From positions 9,637,501 to 9,701,500 of the forward strand of contig NC_083510.1 in assembly GCF_032362555.1 (NCBI RefSeq): DNA of 64,000 bases, in the 5' to 3' direction. The position numbers and the translations under genes were made by a program. Of the stretch, positions 36,801-49,100 are shown piece after piece; position 1 is the first letter of the stretch; every line of letters begins with the position of its first letter. The notes below the pieces were generated by a model. It was not told the origin of the DNA. It ran no database searches and saw nothing but the letters and a program-made list of their open reading frames with translations. The stretch is from Amyelois transitella (lineage: Eukaryota; Arthropoda; Insecta; Lepidoptera; Pyralidae).

Positions 36801-39800
36801 AGTGACGTTACAATTGTGTTGTGTTGTGTTGTGATGAATCTGTTGCTAACTTCTTCAACTCCTCAGTTGTCAATAGACAAAGTTCTACTTCCTTTTAAAA
36901 TGTAAGTCTCTCAACAATTTATTAAGCTATAGTTGAAGCTAATATAAGAAATTTTAAACATAATGTTAATGGCTGTAAAAAAGCTACTGTACTGAAACGA
37001 TTTCGTAAAATTTGACACAGATATTTTTACTAGACCATTGCAAGTACATATTTTGGTCGTTACTCTGGAATAGAATAGTAAGGAAATATCTTTCAAAAGT
37101 TGAAAAAAATAGACTTTTGTACTGAAAGTTTTATTTCTAAAACAATGTTTGGGCGATTTTTGTGAAAATAAATATGTCACGTGGAGTTTATGTTATTGCC
37201 ATCTGTAAGTTGTGTGATAAAAATGAAAATGAACACGATGAATAAATCCATATATGATGAGGCTTATTAAAATATTTGTTCCCGGGTTGAAGGTTCGTTT
37301 GGTGAATAATGAGCTGTCGTCAGCTTCACGTGACTCGCTCGACTCAGTTTATATTTAGACCATATCGCTGCCGAATCTTGAGCAGATTCTGCACACGACA
37401 AATATAAGTAACTTGCAATTAATTATACCTTGCGAATTCCACACGTATCAAATTCCAGAATAATCGTAAGTACTTTTATACTTTGTTTTTAAAATATTAC
37501 ACTTTATCAACAATGTCTGTCATCTCGTTTAGTTGACCAAGAAGTCCACGAGCTAATACCTTCTGTATTAACAATTCTGCAAATATCTGCTGTTTAGATT
37601 CCATCCTTTTTAATTTTGCCGTAAAATTAATCCCTACAGCTTCGAATTCCACACAATTTTCCTTACTTTCTTTATTATTATTATTGTAAGAAAAATTATT
37701 GTCCTTATTATCATCTGTTGTTACATCATGTGATTCCGCAGATTTAGGACTTTTGGAATTTTCCTGCAAAAAATCAAACAAACTTTAATAAATGTACGAG
37801 TTTGACATTAATATTGCAATCATTTGATATCCTTATGTTACTATCTTAAAGGAAAAATTATAAAAATTATAGAAAATACCAATAGACAATGAAGAAAGCG
37901 CTAAAAAACCATATTAAATTCTTAACCTGCAGAACAAACTACCTAAAGACTCAAACCCCGAGCTTCTACTTGTATGGGGTATGGATGAAAAACGTGATAA
38001 TATGTTTATAAAGTTAAAATAAAGTGTTCAGCTCACACAAATTGTTTCCTCGTCGATTTTTTCTTCATCTGTGTCCGAATATACGACATCACAATTTATT
38101 TCTTTTATGTCATTTGAATCGGTGATGGTTAATGATGGGGAGCATGTGGTATCTTCGTACTGGTCGTTTACAAACATTAACAGATCGTAATACCTGAAAT
38201 AGTAGATTTTATAGAGATCGAATTTAGCTTTTGCTTGTATTTTGATTTCTTTGGTCATGTTGAAAAGATGAAGGCAAGCTTAGGTTGACTAAGTAAATGT
38301 ACTCGTACAAAGAAGTGTTCGGATAGAACTCGTGAAGCGGGAAGGAATAGCAGACTAACGTACTTACTTAACTTGACAAAATCGGAAACATTTTGGCAAA
38401 ACGTCAGGTCAAAAGTACGAGTATAAAAGAAGTATGCATGGATCGTGGGAAGTTGAAAGATGTAGTTTCTGCCTACCCCTCAGGAAAGAGGCGTGATTTA
38501 TATAGTATGTATTTCGATTTGTGTGTATGGATGTCTTAATTTTTTTTTAAGTCAGTAGGAATGTACTAGGCGGTATTTGTCCGTCAATATATTTTTCTTA
38601 TATATACAGAAGATAAGTAGATGAAATATTATAAGAATGAAAGTAAATAACGTACAATATGAAAGTTTTATAGGAAAATTAAATATAACGAGATTTATTT
38701 TATTAAAAGTTTAACTAAACATTTTATGAAATTGAATTGAAAGTACAATACATACATATATATATTTGTATACTACTTGATATTTTCTTACCATAGTGTC
38801 GGGCTGTAAGCACCACCTGAACTGTCTATTCTTTTCTTTTCCTTTCTCATTGCGCGCCTCAAATTTTGAATCTTTTCACGAACCAATTTTGCATTGGCAT
38901 TCTTGATTCCATTCTTACGAAGGAACATGACCATCTCGTGGTAGGCCTTATTTTTCATGTCACGTTTCTTGTACTCCTTTGAATTTACTTTCCACAAACA
39001 TTTGCGCTCCCAATACATTTCGATTAGGTCTTTGGTTAGTTTCTTTGTCATATCCATGTTTATAAAAGCTTATATTCTAATTTAACAGATGTTATATTAG
39101 GAAGTGAAGAAAAACTTTGTTTTGAGGATAATTCCGCGGCACTTATAACGTTGGCCGGGGTATAAAACCTCGAGGCGACTGCAGTGAGATGGGGTTGGAT
39201 GCGCGGATCCGATCCGTGAACAAAATGGCGCCCATACGATACAACGCAAGCGCGCGTCGCGTGAACGCAGATTAACCTTGAAACAGGACTGTGACATTAA
39301 ACATATTTCTAGGTCATTAGAAGTCGCAACCTCGCTTCTATGAAAATAGGTAATGCGAAAATAGCTATATAGTTAGGTTCATCTTTCAATGACTAGAATA
39401 ATAAAGTATTCAAAAGGTTACCTACTAGAAATAGGTACCTAGGTAGGTATGTAGTATGGTATGTACTGCCTCGTAGCTAGGTACTTATATCACCAAGCCC
39501 GAAAATACAAAAATGGTTTAGGATTATGACTTGATTATTATCTATTAAAGCACGCTATTATGGCTCTCTTCCAATTTAAGATCATGGTCAATTATTAAAT
39601 GATGAATGGATTTCCTGCACTCACAAATTATTTGAAACAAAAAGAGGTTGCATTTCTGTGTTATTCCATGTCGTCAAGATTAAATGGACCATGAAATGAA
39701 GTAAGTAGGTACTTACTTAAATATCTCTTGTGCATTTTAGGACAAAAGAAAAATAAACGACGGATGACGAACAGCTATGAATCGGTCAGAGGGAAATTAA

Positions 39801-42800
39801 AATTGATGCGCCCCCAATACACACTAGTCACGTGCTGCGCTGTGGTTGTTTACTTTTAATGTTGTTATTGTGCAATAATTTTATCAATTTCATAATAATT
39901 GTATTTATTAGATTATGTGCAATTAGAAAAATTCGTTGCATAGTTAGGTAGGTAGGTACCTACTTATAAATCAGTCCCGTCAAACAGATATCTTACGCCT
40001 GAGAATTTTCTCACCTTTCTGCTCAATAGCAGCAGATCGCCTAGGTACCCAAATTCACTGCGATTAGCTCTATTACAGCAGCGTATACGGTTAGATGTAC
40101 GTTAAAAGACAGCTAAATCATGCTGCTGATAGCTGGATCCCTTGACTGGGTAGACATAGCCAATCATTCAAGATTCGATAATGTAATAACTAAAATGATG
40201 ACAAGGGATGCAAACGTGATTGTATGTATAGGATGTGATGTATAGGCTCAATACTGAGTGTCTCGTGAATGCGTGTCAGACGCCGCCAACGACCTTGAGA
40301 CGTAGGTACACGTGTCTCTTTCAAGTATCGATACCTATAATGTAGGTACCTACTTACTTACATGTGACACATTGATAGAGGCCAATATAAGATTCTATTC
40401 TGAATATCTCAAAAATTACTTAACCGATTTTGATGTCTCACGAACCTAAAAATCCATGGAGGATTTAAAAGCTAGTAATTTGTAGAAGGTATTTATCATG
40501 TAACTATGTTTGTTTTTTGGCTGTGCTCCTTACCCTAGGTAACCCTGGATAGAAAATATTGCAACTGTCATAACCAAAATTGAAGGTGTATTCTATAGTA
40601 TAAAAATCATAGAAATAAAAATAGGATCAAATATAAAATCGAAAACGTTCTTGTTAATCTTAATTTTTCTATATGTATGTATAAACTTTGTCTATCCCGT
40701 AAATAATTAAGACGTGACAATAATAAAGTGAAGTGTGTGGTCTCTCAGGACTGGACTACGCCACAATATCGTGAACAAGGAAACAATGAAATGTGAAACG
40801 GTTAAGTTCCATTGACAAATTGAAACGTGTCTGTTGTTGACACCTTGCATGCATATTATTAGGCCTTGTACTTCGATCCGTTTACTAAAAGCAGGCGCGC
40901 GCGCCACGTGAGTTCTACCTTTTTTTTCTATCATCATCATAGTGAGAATAATTTACTGATAGCGACACTAGCAATTATCGCTAGGAGCCTGATTTTGTAA
41001 GTAGGGGAGATTCTGTAAACTTTTGGAGACCTCAGGCGTATAGTACATACTCAGTTTCGTAGAATCGTTCCCAGCAGCGCGGATACCTACCTACCCTGAA
41101 ATAACAAAAGAAAGAAACAAAACATAGCGTCAAATCTTATTACGATGCGTACAAAATGAACGTGTTTCAGAGCTCCAATATGGCATTACGATAAATGCAC
41201 CATGTTTCAGAAAACAGAGATTACATTCTCTGTGTTTTGTGGGTAACCCCAACTTAATCGTCACAAAGAGTACCTACCTAATAAATTCTCATCATGTTTT
41301 TATTTTTACGCTTATGTGACCTTTCTTCTTTTCCAGCTACAACTCTAACGACGGGTTTGGCAGAGTCGCAGACCAGCTTAACTTCGCTGCGCCATCGGAG
41401 GACGAGGCCGAGTACCCGCCAGGCGCCTATCTCAAGAAGGGGAAGGTCTCGAGGGCAAGTCAAACTGAACATGCCCGATTTTTATCTCTTTTTCACATCG
41501 ATGACATAATTGTTCCCCCTTTTGTAGACCATTTTATAATTAACATTTCGATATTTTTAGAAGCTTGATATGACGCTTCTGAACACAAATATGTCATCTA
41601 CATATTAACTAGTTTAAGTTTTTGCGATATATTGTCTGACGCTTTCTATGCTTATTTTAGCTGACACAGTTTATTGTTGTCTTATGGTCAAGTTTCTATT
41701 GTTGGAACCGAAAAGCTCAAATTAGTTTTTACCATACAAATAGTAATAACAAAATCTAAAGAGCTATCAAGATGAAACATGTACCGCAATAAGACCGAAA
41801 CCTACATTGCTTAAATGCTCTAGACCTTAGGATCTAGGGCAACGTTTTGCGGACTTATTTAAGAATCTTATGATCGGTTTGTTATTTACAGCAAGATCCC
41901 ATGTCACATCGAATCATTGAGAAACGGCGGCGGGACCGCATGAACAACTGTCTAGCTGATCTCTCGCGGCTCATACCGCCCGAGTACCTGAAGAAAGGTC
42001 GCGGAAGAGTCGAGAAGACCGAGATCATCGAGATGGCCATCCGACATCTCAAGTACCTGCAGGAGAGAGCCAATGGTTTGTACCCGGCCAACTAAAATTA
42101 GGCAATTAAAAAAGGTAAAACGATCGACCAAACTGTTTGGGCGCTTTCTCTACTGGAAGTTGCAGCTGTAAATTAAGTTTATATTCTTATCCTTATTGAT
42201 AATAATTTTGATACTAACTCATAGCTTCCTGACCTTGGTATAAGGTATTATATTATTACTTCCAATTGAGAAATCAATTTCCACGGCTGAAACAGTTTGG
42301 TTGACCAATCTCATTCCAACTTTAAAGTTTTGTTGTTTAATGTTTTACCTATGCCGATAGTTTCTCTTTCAATTTAACTAGAAAATTTATCAGATTGTTT
42401 ATTTCAAGTCCAAGTTGGAAAAGCCGATAGGAAAGCTTTACGCGTTAGATTTAGTTCAGTCGCGACTTCTGGTGACTTAGTTTTCTTCAGACTTTTAAAT
42501 ATTTACGAAACATGTCAGAAATTATCCATAACAAGCACAATTTAATCAAAGCAAGTGCTGGTTCAACTTTGGGCCTTTATTTTCTTTCTGTGCATGATCC
42601 GATAATAATTCGAAGTTGACGATTAGCACCGAAACGAGCACACTTTGTAAACTTGAATATGAGAGTTATCGTAACAGATTATTTGCTGATAGTTTACAAG
42701 AGTTTCAAATTATACACTCCATCAATCTTCCTAAATTTAGAATTTTTGAGTAATAGAATCGGTACTTCAAGTATCAAGAAGACAAATTCTTTTCGACATT

Positions 42801-45800
42801 CAATTGCATGGTAGATAGATTGTGACTTAGAGGAATCAACTGTATTTGTGATATCATTTACCTAATTCTTGTGCAACAAATTCTTGACTCTATCATCTTC
42901 TTCACCCATCGATTCTTAATCGACTGTTAGAATTTGCCGATACTCTTCTGCTATATTGGGTTGTAGTTCTTCATCCACGATCACTTACGATCCATCTTTA
43001 AACTGTTTACAAATTTGCTCTTACGATCGAGTGCTACGGTACTGAAGGATTCTAATGTTGTCGAGAGTCGCCCAGGAAGATGTTGCATCTCCATGGGTTC
43101 TGTTGTAGCTGGTGAGAGGCAGGTGGGCGCGGAACACTTCAGAGCGGGCTACCACGAGGCCACGGCGGAGGCGGTGAGGTTCCTCGTCGAAGTGCAAGGC
43201 TACGGACCAGGCGACGGACTCTGCGTGCAGATGGCCTCGCACTTGCAGAGGCATTGCGAAGGTGTTACCAAAGGTTAGTAGATCATCAAGATAAACAAAC
43301 CTTATGAGAGAAATGAATTCTCTTAAAGAAATGAATATTGGAAAATAATAAATTTTGCCGTTGCACCAATAGAAAAAAGAAAAAAACCACACATATAATA
43401 CATATGTTTTAGCCTATCATCTGACTTATACACCTCAGAAGTATTGATGACTTAATGCTCCACAGTAACTTAATTTAGGCTTAGGTACCCTGAAATCTCA
43501 AACAATAGCATAACTGATTGCAGGCTCCGAAAACTACTTACGTCAACCAGAGACACACTAAATGCGAGAGAGGGTTATTAAGTGCAATACGGCATTGCAG
43601 TAGCTGAGGCTACAAGCAGGAGCACTGTGATGAAAGGGTACCACGCCATTAGAAGAGGTCGTGGTCATCCAAACTGTGTAGATAAAAATCAAGGTCATTT
43701 CTATACCCATATACATATAATTATATTTTTCATATATCAAGCAGGAGAGCTGCCGGCGCGCGAGAAGCCACGGTCGCACCCTGGGTCCTCATCAGAGACG
43801 GCGAGTTCCTCTAGCAGTTCTCACGGCTACGCGGTGAAGCATGGAGTAATTGCTCAAGCCCCACCCCCCGCGCCACCCACATACCCCCCGGACCCATATG
43901 ACTCGGAGCGGCAACATGAACAGTTCCCTATGGAATGCGACAGAGGTCTGTATAGTTGGGGAATAGATGTACAGACCCAGAAAATAAGTTGTTTATTTAC
44001 GTTCGTCCTATAAGTCGGGCTGAGGAACAGCTTGAATTCTCCCTCTAAACGTGCACGTAGCTAGCATGCTAGTGAGCACTGTACTTGGAATTTCTTGATC
44101 GTCCTCCAATGACTGCCTGATTTAAGCCTAAGGCCTACTGCCTTCAATTTAATTAATTGAAATATTTGGCTAAAATGGAAGCGTGTCTGATTGGGTCAGT
44201 TGGCAAATTGTCCATAATTATGGTAAGCCTCTCTTCCTTAAAGCAGACAGTCACCATATACTCTATATATCCATTTCTTAAATCTAACATCATTATAGAA
44301 AATCGTCATTTAATAATTTTCAAAAGTGTACCTCCATCAAAGATTCTTATTTAGAGTCTGTGGCAAAAGAATACAATTACTAACATTGTGGTCATATGTT
44401 GCAGCTGTTAAAAGTCCATTTTTCCCGCCAGTTGCGCCGGCCCCGGCGGCGGATGGGGAAGCGATGACTGAAGATGAGCCTTTACCCCTGGACGGCCGCC
44501 GCAAACGCGAACCCACGCTCCGAACCGTGAGGAAACCGGAGCATAGCGAGGATTACCTGCATTCGTACAAGTTCAAGAACTCCATTGAAAGGCGGTTTTC
44601 GAGGTCACAGGATAACGAAGTGAGTTGGAATTGAATTTTGGATATAGGTAAAAGCAAAGCAAACGGCTTTCTTTTATTTTAGGTATTACATTGGGGCGCT
44701 GTTATGTATAATGAGGAATTTGAGGCCTCTTGACCAAGTGCTATTATGGTAGAAAGAAAATACAACTTATTTTCAACAAGTGAGTTACATTCTTACATAC
44801 ATACATATGGTCTCTAAAAGACTGAATGGCCACGTTGGTTGCTAGCCTATCGCCTAAAAAAGAATCCCAAGTTGGTAAGCCTATCCCTTAGTCGCCCTTT
44901 ACGACATCCATGGGAAAGAGATGGAGTGGCTTTTTTGTATTGGTGCCGGGAACCATCCGGTACATTCTGACGTTACATTCTTCATAGTTCTAATACAAGT
45001 TTCTATTTTTCAGGCGGCAGAAAATGGCACCCGACCGACGCCGCACGGCAAAGTGTACAACAAGCGACGGCGCGCCGCCAAGCTGACTCCTTCAACGTCC
45101 ACCTCGGGCTCCACAGAAGAAACTAGAGACACCTCGCCACAGGTAGGCTCGCCAAAAAGTCCTTGTAATTCAATCATAATGATTGTATTGATGAAATATT
45201 GCAGAGCAAAGCCTTGGGCTAGTCTAGTGATAGTCATGGGCGTAGTGGTATCTTATACAAAACTGGCGTTATCTGGCTATCTTTTTTTGCTATGATCCCA
45301 TGGGATGATGGAAAATAGTTGTGGACTTGTGTAGTATTACATCTTCAAGTCTTGATTGCGTTAGATGAGATGCATTATAAAACAGATGGCGACACATTTA
45401 GCAAATTATGTCAGTACTTAGTACTTACATACATAGTTTTATATTATTCCGAATTGTATATAAACCCGTTCGTAGATCCGATGTTGACGCAGCTTTAACA
45501 CACTCCAACTTCTATTTCAGGACACTTCAAGCGAGTCGCCACACCATCATAACAGCTACGAGAAGCCTCCTCCGCCAACACAGTATGTTCCTGTGTTCGC
45601 TTTGAACTCCTTAGGTAAGAATTATAAATTTATAATTCCTTCCACATAAAGTACCTTCATTTCACATCTTTTTGTATCTAGTCTGTTTTCCTTCTTAAAT
45701 TTTAGATCTAGATCTTGGCAAAGTTGTAAATTTAATGAAATATTTTCAGTGATTACACGGATGGACTCCGATCGGACCTCCGTGACCCTGTTAACAGGAG

Positions 45801-46104
45801 GACTTTACTCAGCTTAAATATTTTTTGTTGCATTAGGCTTTTCTTAGTCGCCTCAATTGACACCGATTTAGAAAGATGAAGTTCTGGTAACGTTGATTTT
45901 TAAATTCCAGGAAAATACTACGTCCCTCTAAGTGTGGACTACGCTTGCTTGTCGCGACACCTGGGCCCATACGACGTTCTGGACGCGAGGGCAGTTCACC
46001 TCGCGGCGCCGCTTCACCCCGTCACGATACACGTCAACTTCCAGCCCTGTCTCAACTATCACGTGAAACGAGAACCTAACGATCGAGACTGGCGGGCTGT
46101 ATAA
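27802..46104 (+). CDS. cwo: Clockwork orange, bHLH-Orange transcriptional repressor of the circadian clock
   Basis: Exons: 27802-27854, 41337-41454, 41892-42075, 43109-43273, 43745-43945 (or from 43742), 44405-44619, 45014-45142, 45521-45614, 45911-46104; phases close to give 450 aa. The N-terminus M-E-T...E-E-N-G-H-A-V-K-Y resembles fly CWO. The bHLH (about 60-117) has the basic motif [14 protein letters not shown] and L-I-P-P-E-Y, with K-T-E-I-I-E-M-A in helix 2. The Orange domain (about 119-173, [10 protein letters not shown]) follows, then Ser/Pro-rich segments. No WRPW tetrapeptide ends the protein, as in CWO/DEC. It is nuclear, binds E-boxes and dampens CLOCK:CYCLE targets. Intron 2 appears to use a GC donor (AGG|GCAAGT). 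Intron 1 is 13.5 kb with many E-boxes and an antisense MADF gene. AATAAA at 46800-46805 is the first downstream polyadenylation signal. Confidence 0.94.
29101..29310. promoter_or_regulatory. GC-rich island in cwo intron 1 with E-box
   Basis: A sharp GC-rich block inside AT-rich intron, with CACGTG at 29138-29143. No domain is encoded on either strand despite short open frames. It could be an enhancer or an alternative cwo promoter; nothing in the sequence settles which. Confidence 0.35.
30340..30630 (+). repeat. Moth dispersed repeat
   Basis: Contains ACTAGATGCGTCCGCGGCTC and GGGTCCGCGGGATTTCCAAA, and ends with ACTACCAAACGGATTTTCAT. Related in style to the repeat at 19453. Confidence 0.45.
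33428..33655 (+). repeat. SINE copy 8
   Basis: Begins GTCGTGTGGTTCCCGGTACC, then GTCGTAAAAGGCGACTAAGG, and ends AAGACGTGACTATAAGCATG with a degenerate tail. One of the better-preserved copies, in cwo intron 1. Confidence 0.75.
34125..34460. repeat. SINE-like repeat with CGATGTTTTCCTTCACC core
   Basis: TCCTCGCGATGTTTTCCTTC at 34318-34337 is the core shared with 25890 and 53855. Flanking sequence includes a short inverted match GTGAACAAACT/GTTTGTTCACC. A dispersed moth element of unassigned class, in cwo intron 1. Confidence 0.45.
34597..34630. promoter_or_regulatory. Tandem E-boxes plus CRE-like site
   Basis: CACGTG at 34597-34602 and again at 34612-34617, followed by TGACGTCA at 34623-34630, all within 34 bp of cwo intron 1. 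Closely paired E-boxes are the classic CLOCK:CYCLE arrangement, and TGACGTCA is the CREB/ATF consensus. Function is inferred. Confidence 0.45.
36420..36497 (-). repeat. tRNA-derived SINE head
   Basis: The minus strand reads CGTGGCGCAGTGGTAAAGGC, a good A box, inside a tRNA-like start. The B box is decayed, so this is a SINE remnant, not a tRNA gene. Confidence 0.45.
37497..39057 (-). CDS. MADF-domain protein nested antisense in cwo intron 1
   Basis: Exons (minus): 38792-39057, 38037-38193, 37497-37763; phases close to give 229 aa. Residues about 9-101 form a MADF (Myb/SANT-like) domain: [36 protein letters not shown], then S-P-T-L-W-Y-Y-D-L-L-M-F across the first splice junction. An acidic middle ([10 protein letters not shown]) and an Asn/Ser-rich linker lead to a helical C-terminus. 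I see no clear BESS motif. MADF proteins bind DNA and often act as insect-specific transcription factors, many recently expanded. Start is the first ATG, with GC-rich promoter-like sequence at 39150-39260. The strand and intact splice sites argue for a real gene, although exons are short. Confidence 0.8.
44793..44960 (-). repeat. SINE copy 9
   Basis: In the cwo intron between 44619 and 45014. An (ACAT)n tail at 44793 leads to TGGTGCCGGGAACCATCCGG. An internal deletion removes the block usually between GGCCACGTT and GGTTGCTAGCC. Confidence 0.75.
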
Positions 46105-49100
46105 GTAAACTTAATTAGGTTAAGATGCATTTTATAGTTTCTGTGCCTCGTTGCGTTTACAAGTAAAAATGTCACATTTGACATTAGAGAGTTGTCGCTG
46201 AAATGTTTCAGAGATTTAAAAATGGAATTTGAAACCGTTTTGTGAAATCTAAGGAAGTTACCGTAAATACGAGAAATTTAAAACTTCATTCTATTCCTAA
46301 GAGCTATGCATCTATAAATATACAAGCGACGGAGACACTTGGTACCCAAAGATGGTCATGGCTCTTACACCTACTTATTTAAGAATGTATTAAATATACA
46401 GGATATAAGATCCTAAAAATTTGGTACCCACCTACCATAACTTTCAATTATATAACAAAAGCATCCTGAGGTGGTTGCTTTCTTTGATGTGATTAAAATA
46501 TTGAAACTTCCTAGTATTTAAAAATGTATGGTCCAGTCTAGTCAATGGGCGGTACATGAAAACCCTAATTTTATGTAAAACATCAATGGCGGATACAGGA
46601 ATTTGGCATAGGAATATATAACCTAATGCTCATTACATATTTGTATCAAAGAATATTTTCTCCTTACCTGTAACTGCAAGGCTAGGATCAAGTTAATTTA
46701 TGAATCCATGTAGAATCCTAGCAACAACGGAAAAATGGGAAGCTACGGCCCTTAACTCATGGAAGGATCCAGCTCCGGCAAGCAATATACGAACTGATAA
46801 ATAAAATAGCTGGTATGCAAGAAAATACTACAGTGCAATACCAATGTGATTTTTTCAGTTATTCTGGATGTGGACAAAGTATCAGTGTTCTTAGTTACGG
46901 CTGTGATAGTAACGATCGTAGTCAAGACGTTACAAGATAAAAAAGGTTTGGAAACAATATTTTGAAAAGATTTCCCAAACTACCTTTTTTATTCCTAAAA
47001 ACATGAGCAGTTATCTAACTAAAATCTATAAGAAATATTTTTAGAGTATAAGAGCGCTGCCATACTTTTGGCTTTTTTATTTTAAAATATTGTTTCGAAA
47101 AATAATTATAAGTATTTTTAATTAATGTTATACATTTACCTTGATTGAGGTGGATCGAATTTCAGTGTGTCTGCTCAAGTAGACCTGCTAAAAGACTGAG
47201 GTTTTTTTTTATTTTCGGCGAGTCAATATTCGTGTGGGTTATTTGTTTTTTTTTTGTTAATTTCTTTACAATATTTATTATTAAAAATATGACTTTTTCA
47301 TAATAAGAAACCAAAAAAGTGCCTGCTCAATACTTTCAAAAACGTAATTGAAATCTTTCAACGCAAACGCGTGACCTACACGAATATTTCTTCAATAACA
47401 CGATTGGGGTGTCAAATTTTACGTAATGTTAGATTTATTTTTCGATGTTATTAGCGTTAGAGGAACCCTTGTCTTGTTATATTCGCATGGCTTGTAGGTT
47501 CCTTTAACACCTCATATGTTAGCCTGTTAAATATCTACTTTATATATTGTAAATACAAATGTTTAAGCATTATATGTGAATTATTTTATCGTTGCTTGTT
47601 TAATTTTTTGGAACCTGACACGAGGCCGAAAGAAAAGGAAAGGCGAGCATTCAAACGAAGATTTTATGTAATTAATTATCATAACATCTTTTATTCTATA
47701 TTATTATTTTAAATTTTACATGCTTAGTTTCAAACATTAAGAAAGAAATAATAATATTTAACATCTGAATAATATACAGTTCTAGTAATTTATGAACCAC
47801 TTAGCAATAAAATTATATTAATATTGCAAAATATTCCATTGTTACGTCGAATGCCTTACACGTAATTATCGAATATGAAGAAGGGCAGAGGTGGGTGCAA
47901 TCACAAAGAAACAGTAGGGGAACTAAGTTCATATGGCAAACGAGAGTTACACAGTGCGCTTTAGTTCACCATAACAAAATATAGCTTTTGCTTATCCAAT
48001 AATTATTATAATATATACACAAATATCGCTCTCTACTGGATGATATTATCAAGATTTTTATCACAAAGATTTCTCTAATTTCTACAGAACATGTACTGAT
48101 TGGAGAGCATTGGGCTGTGAACTGCCAATTGGTACATTAACGACTACGATAGAAAACTGATGAAATGTACTATTCCTCTGCGTGATACGATGTAAACATC
48201 GACGGGACCATGTAGTGGGAATGTTCACAGCTAAATGCACTTTAACACGAAGACAAAAAGCGATTCACAATTCTAGTTAACAACCAAAACGAAATATTTA
48301 CATTTCATATTAGAGAACCACCGACATTATCACTCCGCACTGGCTGGGGTTTCGCACCAGTAATTTATATATTCAAACAGAAACCATAAATCGGCAATAC
48401 CTTTACAATACGTATAAAAAATAATAAAATCCAGAGTTAAAATAAAATGCTAATAAAATATCTCGAGTTTATATATTTCTATGAACTAGTGTTGCCTTTA
48501 GGCGAATTATTGCAACATGTTTACTATATTATTTTTTCAGTATAAATTAAATTATGCCTTTTCTATTGATACTTTTCACGCGCAAAGTGGAAGCATTAAC
48601 CAACTTTTAACCTTTTCTCACATTATTCCAAATCCATTATGTACACAGCGTGTACAGAATTATCAGTTGCAAAAATCATTATTATACGCCTGAAAATAAT
48701 TCTTGATATGACTCAACAATTTTACAAATCGATTTGATAATATAGCCGATGCAGTTATTTTATTTGTCTTCTAGTTTTGTTAAATAAAAAAAAAGAATAA
48801 CCCACATTTCTAAGCAGCCATCCATAACTTACGTCATACGTTAAGAGGGAGGGGGGGTTGACAAGTGTAATACCCCTGTAGGAGTCATAAATTTCATGTC
48901 ATCACATTTCAAAAAATAATTTAATTTTAATAGTAATTTTGTAAGAGTGAATACACGAAATTCAAACTATTACTTTACGGAAACCTCAAAACCATTCTAT
49001 ATGTGAGAAGAAATAAACACTAAAAAACGATAAAAAAATAAACTAAAATATTACCCTCCCTCCCTGCTCGTTTGTCTTTCACCAGGCTGTATCTCATAAA

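Noticed and set aside
43021-43392. 123-codon minus-strand ORF over cwo exon 4
   Set aside because: Antisense shadow of the Orange-domain exon, which is GC-rich.
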